From Gallionella sp. (GTDB taxonomy: Bacteria > Pseudomonadota > Gammaproteobacteria > Burkholderiales > Gallionellaceae): a stretch of 17,115 nucleotides of DNA. Within the stretch, counting starts at the first letter, position 1. Every line of letters begins with the position of its first letter. A program made the position numbers and the translations under genes. Shown here piece after piece: positions 6,316 to 14,783 of this stretch. The notes under the pieces are model-generated. The model had not been told where the DNA came from. It saw only the letters and a program-made list of their open reading frames with translations, and searched no databases. The DNA is taken from positions 1 through 17,115 of the forward strand of contig JANLID010000246.1 in the NCBI GenBank assembly GCA_024654105.1, in the 5' to 3' direction.

Positions 6316-8790
6316 ATGAACCATGCCATGCCCATCCCCGAACTGGTCGCCGTCGTCGTCGGCCTGTTGCTGGTAGCGGCCGCCACCAAGGGCCTGGCCG
6401 GCAAACTCCGCCTGCCGTTCACGGTCGCGCTGGTGCTGGTGGGCATCGGTCTCAAGGAACTGGGCGGGACCGGGCTGCCGGTGCTGCATTTTTTCGCCGA
6501 ACTCCAGGTTGCGCCGGAGGTGATCCTGTTCGTATTCCTGCCGACGCTGGTGTTCGAATCGGCCTTCAACATGGATGCACACCTGTTGCGGCGCAATCTC
6601 GCGCCCGTGTTGATGTTGGCGATACCCGGCCTGATCGTCTCTACCGGCCTCATCGGCCTCCTGGTATGGGCCGCCACGCCGCTTTCACTGCCTGCCGCAC
6701 TGTTGCTGGGCGCGATCCTGAGCGCCACTGACCCGGTGGCGGTGATCTCGCTGTTCAAGCAGATGGGCGCGCCCAAGCGCCTCACCATCCTGGTCGAGGG
6801 CGAAAGCCTGTTCAACGACGCCACGGCGCTGGTGGTGGCAAAAATTCTGGTCGCCGTGGTGGCGGCGGGCTACTTCAGCTGGGAGGCGGCAATGTCCGGC
6901 GTCGGCGAATTCTTCCGGGTATTCGTCGGCGGTATTGTGGTCGGCTGGCTGGCGGGCCTCGCGACGGGCTTGGTGCTCGGCAGGGTGAACACCTCGCCGC
7001 AGATCGAAATATCGCTTACTACCATCCTCGCCTACCTTTCCTTCTTCATCGCCGAGCACGGGCTGCACGTCAGCGGCGTGATGGCGGTGGTGGCTGCCGG
7101 CGTGGTGCTGGGCGGCTGGGGTCGCGCCAAGATTTCCCCGCCGGTGGAGGACTATATGAACCACTTCTGGGAACACATGGCCTTCGTCGCCAACGCGCTG
7201 ATCTTCCTGCTGGTCGGCCTGTCGGTGGATCTGCCGGCGCTGTGGGGCTCGCTTCCCTACCTGCCCTGGGTGGTACTGGCGATGCTGGGCTCGCGCGCCG
7301 TCCTGATCTACGGCCTGATGCCGCTGGTGGGACGGCTGCCGGGATCGCAGCCGGTGGGCCTTCCCTACCAGACGGTGATGTTCTGGGGCGGCCTGCGCGG
7401 TGCCATCGCGCTTGCCATCGTGTTGAGCCTGCCGGACTTTCCGCATGCCGAGCTGTTCATGCCGCTGGCGACCGGCGCGGTGCTGTTCACGCTGCTGGTC
7501 CAGGGGCTTTCCATCGAAGCGCTGATGCGGCGCCTCGGCCTCGACCGCCCGCCGCTGGCCGACCGTCTCGCGCTGCTGGAACGCGATCTTGCCGCCCAGG
7601 AGCTGACACTCGAGCGCATACCCGACCTGTTGCGCGGCGGCCTGTTCGCACATCCCATCGCCGCACGGCTGGAACGCCAGTGCAAGAAAAACGCCGACCG
7701 TATCCGTGCGGCGATCTCCGACCTGCGCCGCCAGGAAATGGGGCGCCACGAGGAACTGATGCTGCTCTACCTGCGCGCATTTTCCGAGGAACAATCCTAC
7801 TACCAGCGCCTCTACCGCAACGGGCATTTAAGCGAGGGGGCCTACCGCGAGTTGCTGGCGGTGCTGGTGCTGCAGATCGATGCGATCCGCTATCAGGGGC
7901 AATTCGAGCACGTCCGTTCCCGCCACTTCAACCGGCTGCTGGAATTCGGGCTGTACCGCCTGTTCGACCGCCTCGGCGGGACTTGGCTCGCGAATGTCGG
8001 CGAACGCATGCGCACGCGCCGCATCGTCCGCAATTACGAAGAAGTGCTGGCTCACTACCAGGGTAACGGCTGGGTGCTTGCCAGCATCGACCGTATGGCC
8101 GCAGAAGAAAGCATCCCGGCGGCGGTGGCTGCGGAAGTGCGCGACCACTACCGGCACTGGCACGAACTGGCGCGCGCGCAGCTCGACAGCGCCGGTGCCC
8201 AGTTCCCGGAGTTTGTCACCGCGATGCAGGAACGGCTGAGCCGGCGCCTCGCGCTGCTGGCAGTCAAGGAGGCCACCGAGGCGCAGGTGGAACACGGCCT
8301 GCTGCCGCCGGGCATCGGTGAAGCACAGGTGGAGGAGGTGTTTCGTTCCCTGAGCGCTCTGCGCACGCCGGAGCGTACCCGGCTGCGGGTCAACCCCGCC
8401 GAACTGCTGCGCAAGATGCCGTTCTTCCGGCAACTTTCCCACGCCGATTTTGCCGAGATCACGCCGCTCCTCAAGCAGCGCACCGCGACCGAGGGCGAGG
8501 ACATCGTCACCCGGGGCGACTCCGGCGACGCGCTCTACCTGATTGCGCGCGGCGTCGTGCGCGTGCTGCGGGCGGAAGACGGCGAAGAGCGCGCGCTCGG
8601 CACACTGCTCGCCGGCGACTTCTTCGGCGAGCAGGCGCTGCTCCACGACGAGCCGCGCAATGCGACGTGCCGCGCGGTCACCCCCTGCTTTCTCTACCAG
8701 CTGCAGCGCACCGATTTCGAAGAACTGTGCCACCGCTGGCCGACCATCGACGCAGCAGTGCGGGAGGCCGATCGCGCCCGGCTGGCATGA
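6316..8790 (+). CDS. CPA1-family Na+(K+)/H+ antiporter with C-terminal cyclic-nucleotide-binding domain
   Basis: An inner-membrane antiporter exchanging monovalent cations for protons (pH and salt homeostasis). The N-terminal ~410 residues are hydrophobic, with about a dozen membrane segments and the CPA1 hallmarks FLPTLVFESAF (74-84), SATDPVAVISLF (136-147, D139) and EGESLFNDATALVV (161-174, D168). Residues ~420-690 form a long soluble, charged helical region. Residues ~700-815 form a cNMP-binding (CAP_ED-like) domain with a phosphate-binding-cassette-like stretch FGEQALLHDEPRNAT (E772, R781). At 824 aa it is much longer than a minimal NhaP. The ATG at 6316 begins the first hydrophobic stretch; the ATG at 6328 is an alternative, and no clear Shine-Dalgarno sequence precedes either. 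It converges on tRNA-Pro. The transported ion and the ligand cannot be read from sequence. Confidence 0.9.
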   Translation: MNHAMPIPELVAVVVGLLLVAAATKGLAGKLRLPFTVALVLVGIGLKELGGTGLPVLHFFAELQVAPEVILFVFLPTLVFESAFNMDAHLLRRNLAPVLMLAIPGLIVSTGLIGLLVWAATPLSLPAALLLGAILSATDPVAVISLFKQMGAPKRLTILVEGESLFNDATALVVAKILVAVVAAGYFSWEAAMSGVGEFFRVFVGGIVVGWLAGLATGLVLGRVNTSPQIEISLTTILAYLSFFIAEHGLHVSGVMAVVAAGVVLGGWGRAKISPPVEDYMNHFWEHMAFVANALIFLLVGLSVDLPALWGSLPYLPWVVLAMLGSRAVLIYGLMPLVGRLPGSQPVGLPYQTVMFWGGLRGAIALAIVLSLPDFPHAELFMPLATGAVLFTLLVQGLSIEALMRRLGLDRPPLADRLALLERDLAAQELTLERIPDLLRGGLFAHPIAARLERQCKKNADRIRAAISDLRRQEMGRHEELMLLYLRAFSEEQSYYQRLYRNGHLSEGAYRELLAVLVLQIDAIRYQGQFEHVRSRHFNRLLEFGLYRLFDRLGGTWLANVGERMRTRRIVRNYEEVLAHYQGNGWVLASIDRMAAEESIPAAVAAEVRDHYRHWHELARAQLDSAGAQFPEFVTAMQERLSRRLALLAVKEATEAQVEHGLLPPGIGEAQVEEVFRSLSALRTPERTRLRVNPAELLRKMPFFRQLSHADFAEITPLLKQRTATEGEDIVTRGDSGDALYLIARGVVRVLRAEDGEERALGTLLAGDFFGEQALLHDEPRNATCRAVTPCFLYQLQRTDFEELCHRWPTIDAAVREADRARLA

Positions 8791-8837
8791 TGGTTATCGG
8801 GTCAGCCGATGACCGTCGAGATTGGAATTTGCAATAA

Positions 8838-8925
<88 letters not shown>

Positions 8926-8933
8926 TTTTTAAT

Positions 8934-8986
8934 CCCTCCCGGTTTTTGTGGCTCCCTCACCTGACAAGGGTGAGGGTTGGGGAGGG
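8934..8986. repeat. Nested REP-like palindrome between ispB and tRNA-Pro
   Basis: An inner stem CCCTCACC (8954-8961) with GGTGAGGG (8969-8976) and a 7-nt loop is nested inside an outer pair CCCTCCC (8934-8940) with GGGAGGG (8980-8986). The composition resembles dispersed palindromic elements with CCCTCACCCT motifs seen in many proteobacterial intergenic regions. It lies 4 bases after the ispB stop, a common place for such elements, and could stabilise the ispB mRNA 3' end or attenuate transcription into the tRNA. No U tract marks it as a canonical terminator. Confidence 0.5.
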
Positions 8987-8989
8987 TTA

Positions 8990-9958
8990 CTAAAATTGCC
9001 GCGTTACGGCAAAGTGCGCCAATTCTAGCAAACATCGCTTGTATTTTGAATCGGGGAGAAAAGCGATGGCCGTACATGCTGATTCCGCTTCGTGCAGGGC
9101 TTGCTGGCGGGTGAAATCCAGCGCGCCGGTGGCATGGATAATCGCCAGCACCTCGGCAAATTTTGCCATATCACCTTGCTCGATCGCGCCGCACACCACG
9201 GCAGCTTGTTCCGGCGTACCGTGCTGCATCGCGTAAATCAGAGGCAGCGTAGGTTTGCCCTCGGCAAGATCATCACCAAGATGTTTGCCGGTCTGTTGCT
9301 CGTCCGCGGAGTAGTCCAGCACATCGTCCACCAGCTGGAATGCCGTGCCGAGATGCATGCCGTACCTGGCCGCCGCTTCTTCATCCGCGCCGGATGCAGC
9401 GCCCAGGATCGCGCCCAGCCGCATCGCCGCCTCGAACAACTTGGCGGTCTTGCAATGAATCACGTGCATGTAGTTGGCGGCATCCACCTCGGCGTCATGG
9501 CAATTGAGCAGTTGCAGCACTTCGCCCTCGGCGATGGTGTTGGTGGCATCGGCCAGCGTTTGCATCACACGCATCTCGCCCACCTCGACCATCATCTGGA
9601 AGGCACGCGAATACAGAAAATCGCCGACCAGCACGCTGGCAGAATTACCGAATAGCGCATTGGCCGTCTCGCGCCCGCGGCGCAATGCGGATTCGTCCAC
9701 CACGTCGTCGTGCAGCAGTGTGGCGGTATGGATAAATTCCACCACTGCCGCCAGATTGTGATGATGTTTTCCCTGATATCCGAAGGCATCGGCAGACAGC
9801 ACCACCAACGCCGGGCGTAGCCGTTTGCCACCGCTGTTGATGATGTATTCGCCGACCTGATTGATCAGCGGCACTTCCGAGTGCAACCGGGTGCGAATCA
9901 CCTGATCCACTGCCGCCATGTCCGCTGCGAGCAACTGCCTGAGTTTTTCCAAAAACAT
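8990..9958 (-). CDS. ispB: Octaprenyl diphosphate synthase (polyprenyl synthetase)
   Basis: A trans-prenyltransferase that elongates farnesyl diphosphate with isopentenyl units to make the ubiquinone side chain. The 322-aa protein has GGKRLRP at 43-49, the first aspartate-rich motif DDVVD at 84-88 (in TATLLHDDVVDES) and the second, DDVLD, at 211-215, with GKHLGDDLAEGKPTLPL after it. The frame is open upstream to a TTG at 10045, but I chose the ATG at 9958: it matches the family N-terminus (MFLEKLRQLLAADM), gives the usual length, and has AGGA just before it. It ends in TAG directly followed by an in-frame TAA. It is divergent from cstA. Side-chain length (C40) is by homology. Confidence 0.95.
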   Translation of the reverse strand: MFLEKLRQLLAADMAAVDQVIRTRLHSEVPLINQVGEYIINSGGKRLRPALVVLSADAFGYQGKHHHNLAAVVEFIHTATLLHDDVVDESALRRGRETANALFGNSASVLVGDFLYSRAFQMMVEVGEMRVMQTLADATNTIAEGEVLQLLNCHDAEVDAANYMHVIHCKTAKLFEAAMRLGAILGAASGADEEAAARYGMHLGTAFQLVDDVLDYSADEQQTGKHLGDDLAEGKPTLPLIYAMQHGTPEQAAVVCGAIEQGDMAKFAEVLAIIHATGALDFTRQQALHEAESACTAIAFLPDSKYKRCLLELAHFAVTRQF

Positions 9959-9980
9959 TCTGTCCTGATTTTTTATGTCA

Positions 9981-9993
9981 CCGTGATGCACGG
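9981..9993. promoter_or_regulatory. Small palindrome in the ispB-cstA divergent region
   Basis: CCGTG and CACGG flank ATG, forming a perfect 5-bp inverted repeat 22 bases upstream of the ispB start, in the 117-base divergent spacer. It could be an operator half-site pair; no known regulator motif is recognised. I saw no convincing -35/-10 pair for either gene. Confidence 0.2.
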
Positions 9994-10075
9994 TTGAAAT
10001 GGAGGGTAAACATGTTTCGATTTTTCGGGTAGCATTGTCGCACAATTTTTTGTTTCCTCGAATGACACAAAACTT

Positions 10076-12148
10076 ATGAGAATGAACCTTTTTTCTCTAC
10101 TGGTCTGGGCAGGCGTTGTGCTACTGGGCGCAGCGGCTATTGGCGGCATCGCGCTGAACCGCGGTGAACCCATCAACGCGCTGTGGTTCATCGCTGCCGC
10201 ACTGTGTGTCTATGCCATTGCCTACCGCTTCTATGCGGCATGGATCGCGGCGACGGTACTAAGTATCGATGCGACGCGCGCCACCCCGGCCGAGCGGCTA
10301 TCCAACGGGCACGACTTTGTGCCAACCAATCGCTGGATCGTGTTTGGTCACCATTTTGCCGCCATCGCCGGTCCCGGCCCGCTGATCGGCCCGACGCTGG
10401 CCGCACAGTTCGGTTACCTGCCCGGCACCCTGTGGATACTCTTCGGCGCGGTGCTGGGCGGCTGTGTGCAGGACATGGTGACGCTGTTTTTCTCCACACG
10501 GCGCAATGGGCGCAGTCTCGGCCAAATGGCGCGTGACGAACTGGGTAACGTCGGCGGCGCGGCGGCGCTGATTGCCACATTTCTGATCATGATTATCCTG
10601 ATTGCGGTGCTCGGGCTGGTGGTGGTGAACGCAATGAAGAACAGCCCGTGGGCGACTTCCACGGTGGCGGCGACCATTCCTATTGCCATGCTGGTCGGTC
10701 TGTACATGTACAAGCTGCGTCCGGGGCGCGTGCTCGAAGGCTCCGCGCTCGGCGTGATTCTGCTGCTGCTGGCGGTCGCAGGCGGCGGCTGGATCGACCA
10801 GCAGCCCATGCTGCGCGAGCTGTTTGACCATCCCGGTCTACCGCTGGCTTTCGCCGTCATCGGCTACGGCTTTGCCGCAGCCATCCTGCCGGTATGGCTG
10901 CTGCTCGCGCCGCGCGATTATTTGTCGACTTTCATGAAGCTCGGCACGGTAATCCTGCTGGCACTGGCCATCGTGTGGATGCGACCCGAAATCAAAATGC
11001 CTGCGCTGACCCAGTTCGTGGACGGCAGCGGCCCGATCTTCGGCGGCGCGCTATTCCCCTTCGTGTTCATCACCATCGCCTGCGGCGCGATCTCCGGCTT
11101 TCATGCGCTGATCGCCTCCGGCACCACGCCCAAGCTGCTATCCAACGAGCGTGACATCCGCATGATCGGCTACGGCGGCATGGTGCTGGAGTCCTTCGTG
11201 GCAATCATGGCGATGATTGCCGCGACGGTGCTTGATCCCGGCGTGTACTTCGCGATCAACTCACCGGCCGGCGTGGTGGGCAAAACAGCGGCGGAAGCGG
11301 TTGCGACCATTTCCGCGTGGGGTTTCCCGGTCACCGTCGAGCAGATGAATTTACTCGCGCAGCAGATGGGCGAGGCCACGCTGTTCGCGCGCACCGGCGG
11401 CGCGCCGTCGCTGGCGGTCGGCATGGCCAGCATCTTCGGCAGCGCGTTCGGCGAACATCTGCTGGCGCTGTGGTACCACTTCGCCATCATGTTCGAGGCG
11501 GTCTTCATCCTCACCACGCTGGACGCCGGCACACGTGTCGGCCGTTTCATGTTGCAGGATATGCTCGGCAACCTGTGGCAACCGCTGGGGCGCACTTCCT
11601 GGTATCCCTCGATGCTGTTCAGCAGCGCGGTGGTGGTTGCGGCCTGGGGATATTTTTTGTACATCGGCGTGATCGATCCGAATGGCGGGGTCAACATCCT
11701 GTGGCCGTTGTTCGGCATCTCCAACCAGATTCTCGCGGCGATTGCGCTGTGCGTGGCGACCGGCATTCTGGTGAAATCCGGCAAGCTTAAATACGCTTGG
11801 GTAACTATGCTGCCGCTGATCTGGCTGGTCATCATCACCAGCACGGCGACCTGGCAAAAACTCAGCAGCGCCGATCCGCGCATCGGCTTCCTCGCCGCCG
11901 CCAACAGTTTGTCAGACAAACTCGCCACCGGCATGTTATCGCCGGACAAGGCCGCTGTTGCGCCGCAACTGATCTTTAACCAGCGACTGGATGCCGTGCT
12001 GGCATTGTTCTTTGTCGCCCTGTTGTGGCTGATCGTTATCGACATGCTGCGCGTCTGTATGCGCCACCTGCGCGGCCAGGCTGTTCCGCCGTTGTCCGAG
12101 ACACCGCATTATCCGACGCGACTGGAGGAAGCATGGGCGCGCGACTGA
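10076..12148 (+). CDS. cstA: CstA-family carbon starvation protein (pyruvate/peptide transporter)
   Basis: An inner-membrane transporter of the CstA/BtsT family; E. coli members take up pyruvate and have been linked to peptide uptake during carbon starvation. The 690-aa protein is near the E. coli length (about 701). It has many membrane segments and the strongly conserved family text FGHHFAAIAGPGPLIGPTLA, then GAVLGGCVQDMVTLF, FHALIASGTTPK and WPLFGISNQILAAIAL. ATG codons at 10076 and 10082 are both possible; the first is used, and no clear Shine-Dalgarno sequence is seen. The next gene is its usual small partner, and RBS overlap implies coupling. Substrate specificity cannot be decided from sequence. 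Confidence 0.93.
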   Translation: MRMNLFSLLVWAGVVLLGAAAIGGIALNRGEPINALWFIAAALCVYAIAYRFYAAWIAATVLSIDATRATPAERLSNGHDFVPTNRWIVFGHHFAAIAGPGPLIGPTLAAQFGYLPGTLWILFGAVLGGCVQDMVTLFFSTRRNGRSLGQMARDELGNVGGAAALIATFLIMIILIAVLGLVVVNAMKNSPWATSTVAATIPIAMLVGLYMYKLRPGRVLEGSALGVILLLLAVAGGGWIDQQPMLRELFDHPGLPLAFAVIGYGFAAAILPVWLLLAPRDYLSTFMKLGTVILLALAIVWMRPEIKMPALTQFVDGSGPIFGGALFPFVFITIACGAISGFHALIASGTTPKLLSNERDIRMIGYGGMVLESFVAIMAMIAATVLDPGVYFAINSPAGVVGKTAAEAVATISAWGFPVTVEQMNLLAQQMGEATLFARTGGAPSLAVGMASIFGSAFGEHLLALWYHFAIMFEAVFILTTLDAGTRVGRFMLQDMLGNLWQPLGRTSWYPSMLFSSAVVVAAWGYFLYIGVIDPNGGVNILWPLFGISNQILAAIALCVATGILVKSGKLKYAWVTMLPLIWLVIITSTATWQKLSSADPRIGFLAAANSLSDKLATGMLSPDKAAVAPQLIFNQRLDAVLALFFVALLWLIVIDMLRVCMRHLRGQAVPPLSETPHYPTRLEEAWARD

Positions 12149-12324
12149 TGGAGGCTTTGCGCAAACTCTGGCGAGTCGTTCGCCGGGTCAGCGGCGATGA
12201 TGGCTACGAGCGCTATCTGGCACATCGCGCCGCCGCCCATCCGGATGTACCTGCGCTGCCGCGCCGTGCCTGGTTCGCGCTTCAGCAGCAGCAAAAGTGG
12301 TCGGGCATCAAACGCTGCTGCTAA
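12133..12324 (+). CDS. YbdD/YjiX-family small protein
   Basis: A 63-aa protein of the small DUF family that typically follows cstA or btsT. It keeps the family pattern: a DDGYERYLAHRAAAHPD segment (compare PDYDNYVEHMRVNHPD in E. coli YbdD), an aromatic region and the C-terminal RCC. GGAGGA at 12124-12129 supports the ATG at 12133, inside the end of cstA (16-base overlap). An ATG at 12148, in a TGATG junction with the cstA stop, is an alternative giving 58 aa but lacks a Shine-Dalgarno sequence. The molecular function is not known; a role with the adjacent transporter is inferred from constant pairing. Confidence 0.85.
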   Translation: MGARLMEALRKLWRVVRRVSGDDGYERYLAHRAAAHPDVPALPRRAWFALQQQQKWSGIKRCC

Positions 12325-12420
12325 CGGGCATGCCATGTCAGATACCCTTTGTCATTTCGGCAACTTTTAACTTGAGTTCATTCGGTAAAGCGGCATCCGC
12401 TGGGTTTGCCCCATGCCAGA

Positions 12421-12429
12421 TGTTATAAT
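12421..12429 (+). promoter_or_regulatory. Extended -10 promoter for argS-SPOR-dsbA
   Basis: TGT followed by a perfect TATAAT (12424-12429) is an extended -10 element 39 bases before the argS start codon. No good -35 hexamer lies at 16-18 bases, which is typical of extended -10 promoters. It would drive argS and probably the two genes behind it. Confidence 0.65.
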
Positions 12430-12468
12430 CCGCGCCTCTTTTGAAGACGTAAAGCAAGGTTCGCAGCA

Positions 12469-14133
12469 GTGAATTTCAAATCCCATTTGTCCGATCTATT
12501 CGCGCAGGCATTGCGCGAGGTTGCGCCCGATCACGTTGGCGCGACTGTCCTCATCGAACGTCCCAAACAAGCTTCGCACGGCGATTACGCCTGTAACCTG
12601 GCGATGCAGTTGGCGAAGCCGTTACGCAAATCGCCGCGCGACATCGCGCAGGCGCTGATCGCGGCATTGCCGGAATCCGAGGTCATCGGGAAGGTGGGGA
12701 TCGCGGGTGCGGGATTCATCAATGTGTTTATCACCACTGCGGCGAAGCAACACGTAGTGCATGGCGTGTTGCAGGCGGGCGCGGGTTACGGCCATGTGCA
12801 TGCCGGCGGCGGGCGCAAAGTGGGGGTAGAGTTCGTCTCCGCCAATCCGACCGGGCCGTTGCATGTCGGCCACGGGCGCGGTGCGGCGGTCGGCGATTGC
12901 CTGTGCCGCGTGCTGCATGCGGCGGGCTGGAACGTGACGCGCGAGTTCTACTATAACGACGCGGGTGCACAGATCGACAATCTGATGCACTCGGTACAGT
13001 TGCGCTGCAAGGGCGTCACGCCGGGCGACCCGGCCTGGCCGGAGGGCGGTTATCGCGGCGACTACATTATCGACGTGGCAAACGCTTACATGGCAAAGGA
13101 AACCGTCGAAGCGGACGATCAACATATCACCGGCAAAGGCGATGTGAACGATGCCGAGGCCATCCGCCATTTCGCTGTGGCTTATCTGCGCCGTGAACAG
13201 GATCTGGACTTGCGCGCGTTCGAGGTGGAGTTCGATGTGTTCTCGCTGGAATCCGCGCTGTATACCGACGGCAAGGTCGAAGAAGCAGTGAAGAAACTTA
13301 TCGCCAGCGGCCACACCTACGAACAGGACGATGCGCTATGGTTGCGCACCACGGATTTCGGCGACGACAAGGACCGCGTGATGCGCAAGAGCGATGGCGG
13401 TTATACCTACTTCGTGCCGGATGTAGCCTACCATCTGGACAAGTGGCGGCGCGGCTTCGAACGCGTCATCAACGAACAGGGCGCAGATCACCACAGCACC
13501 ATCACGCGTGTGCGCGCCGGGTTGCAGGCGCTGGATGCCGGCATCCCCACCGACTGGCCTGACTAGGTGCTGCACCAGATGGTGACGGTGCTGAAGGACG
13601 GCGAAGAGGTGAAAATCTCCAAGCGCGCCGGCAGCTACGTCACGCTGCGCGACCTGATCGACGAAGTGGGCTGCGACGCGACGCGCTACTTTCTCGCCGC
13701 GCGCCATCCCGACTCGCAACTGGTGTTCGACATCGACCTCGCCAAATCGCAGAGTAACGACAACCCGGTGTATTACATCCAGTATGCCCATGCCCGTATC
13801 CATGCGGTACTGGCGCAATGGGGCGGCGACCGTGCGGCTTTGCTGCATGCCGACGTCAGCGCGCTGGATAGCGAGTACGAAACGCAGTTGCTGCAGCGCA
13901 CGATCGACTTCCCGCAGGTGATCGAAACGGCGGCGGAAGACCTTGCTCCGCATCTGGTCGCTTTCTACCTGAAAGAATTGGCAGCCGATTTTCACAGCTA
14001 CTATAATGCCTCGCGTTTTCTGGTCGAGGACGAGCAGATCAAGCAGGCGCGGCTGGCATTGATTGCCGCGATAGCGCAGGTATTAAAGAACGGCCTGGCG
14101 CTGCTTGGCGTAGGCGCGCCGGAAAAAATGTAA
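12469..14133 (+). pseudogene. argS: Arginyl-tRNA synthetase gene with an in-frame amber (TAG) codon
   Basis: ArgRS attaches arginine to tRNA-Arg. Read through the TAG it is a 554-aa class I synthetase: N-terminal domain 1-~115, HIGH-type motif HVGH at 132-135 (in SANPTGPLHVGHGRG), KMSKS-type KISKR at 382-386, then the DALR anticodon-binding domain to the end. TAG at 13564-13566 replaces codon 366, where related proteins have Tyr (PDY|VLHQMVTV); a single C-to-G or T-to-G change from a Tyr codon suffices. Both halves are collinear, in the same frame and free of other damage. Termination would leave 365 aa without the KISKR loop or anticodon domain. Start GTG at 12469 with AAGG at 12456-12459. 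Typed as pseudogene only because of the stop; sequencing error, a second argS or amber suppression are open. Confidence 0.85.
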
Positions 14134-14144
14134 AGGAACCGCAA

Positions 14145-14750
14145 ATGAGCAGAAACACAGGCAACAAACCCGCCGCGCCGCGCAAAAGCGGCAGTTCGCT
14201 ATTGACCGGCATTCTGGTCGGCATGGTAATCGGCGTCGGCATGGCGGCCGGATTGGCTTGGTACATCATGAAATCGCCCAGCCCGTTTGTGCAGAAGGAA
14301 CAGGCGGCGGCCAAGCCATTGATGGATGTCGCCAAACCGGCTGTCCCTGCCGAGACGCCAGCTTCCGGTGTGAGTGAGGGCAAACCACGGTTCGAGTTTT
14401 ACAAGGTGTTGACTGACAAGCAGGATGCGGCTGTTGTCGCGCCCACCGACAAATCCCGGATAATTACCCAGCCATTGGTGGACAATAAAGCGGAGAGCAA
14501 ACCCCTTGCCGCCGCCGACCCCCATTTTTTGCAGGCGGGCTCCTTCTCCAAAGCGGATGACGCCGAAAAACTCAAGGCCAGGCTCGCCTTGCTGGGGCTG
14601 GAATCCAGCATCCAGACCGCAACCATTCCGGACAAGGGCGTATGGTACCGCGTCCGCCTGGGGCCATACAAAGATATGGACGAGTTGAACCGCACACGCG
14701 ATTCATTGAAACAAAATGGGGTGGAAGCCACTCCAACACGTACGCAGTAA
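14145..14750 (+). CDS. SPOR-domain membrane protein (FtsN-like)
   Basis: A 201-aa bitopic membrane protein: a short basic cytoplasmic N-terminus, one membrane span at about 19-42, a proline/alanine-rich periplasmic linker, and a C-terminal SPOR domain (about 126-198) with FLQAGSFSKADDAEKLKARL and WYRVRLGPY hallmarks. SPOR domains bind denuded septal peptidoglycan, so a cell-division or wall-remodelling role is likely. AAAGGA (14132-14137) overlaps the argS TAA and sits 7 bases before the ATG. The position between argS and dsbA is typical in betaproteobacteria. Calling it FtsN itself would be an inference. Confidence 0.88.
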   Translation: MSRNTGNKPAAPRKSGSSLLTGILVGMVIGVGMAAGLAWYIMKSPSPFVQKEQAAAKPLMDVAKPAVPAETPASGVSEGKPRFEFYKVLTDKQDAAVVAPTDKSRIITQPLVDNKAESKPLAAADPHFLQAGSFSKADDAEKLKARLALLGLESSIQTATIPDKGVWYRVRLGPYKDMDELNRTRDSLKQNGVEATPTRTQ

Positions 14751-14783
14751 GCGTAACCCACCATTATCAAGAGGAGCTATCAA

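Noticed and set aside
6685..7827. Minus-strand open frame of 380 codons opposite the antiporter
   Set aside because: It is antisense to conserved CPA1 motifs; the His/Gln/Arg-rich text is typical of a G/C-rich shadow.
7242..8066. Plus-strand 274-codon frame inside the antiporter gene
   Set aside because: It is an out-of-frame reading of the antiporter, Arg/Ala/Pro-rich, with no domain or ribosome-binding site.
8800..8814. GGTCA/TGACC inverted repeat after the antiporter
   Set aside because: A 5-bp stem with no T run and no recognised motif is likely chance.
10012..10032. Six-codon ORF (MFRFFG) with a good Shine-Dalgarno sequence upstream of cstA
   Set aside because: It is too short to support as a gene and has no link in frame to cstA; noted only because GGAGG precedes it.
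9959..10045. Upstream extension of ispB to a TTG start
   Set aside because: The extra 29 residues do not match the family and no ribosome-binding site supports the TTG, whereas the ATG at 9958 gives the normal length.
13567..14133. A separate gene starting at the GTG just after the argS TAG (naturally split ArgRS)
   Set aside because: There is no Shine-Dalgarno sequence before the GTG, and the frame is exactly continuous with the upstream part. A stop replacing a conserved Tyr is simpler than two evolved subunits.
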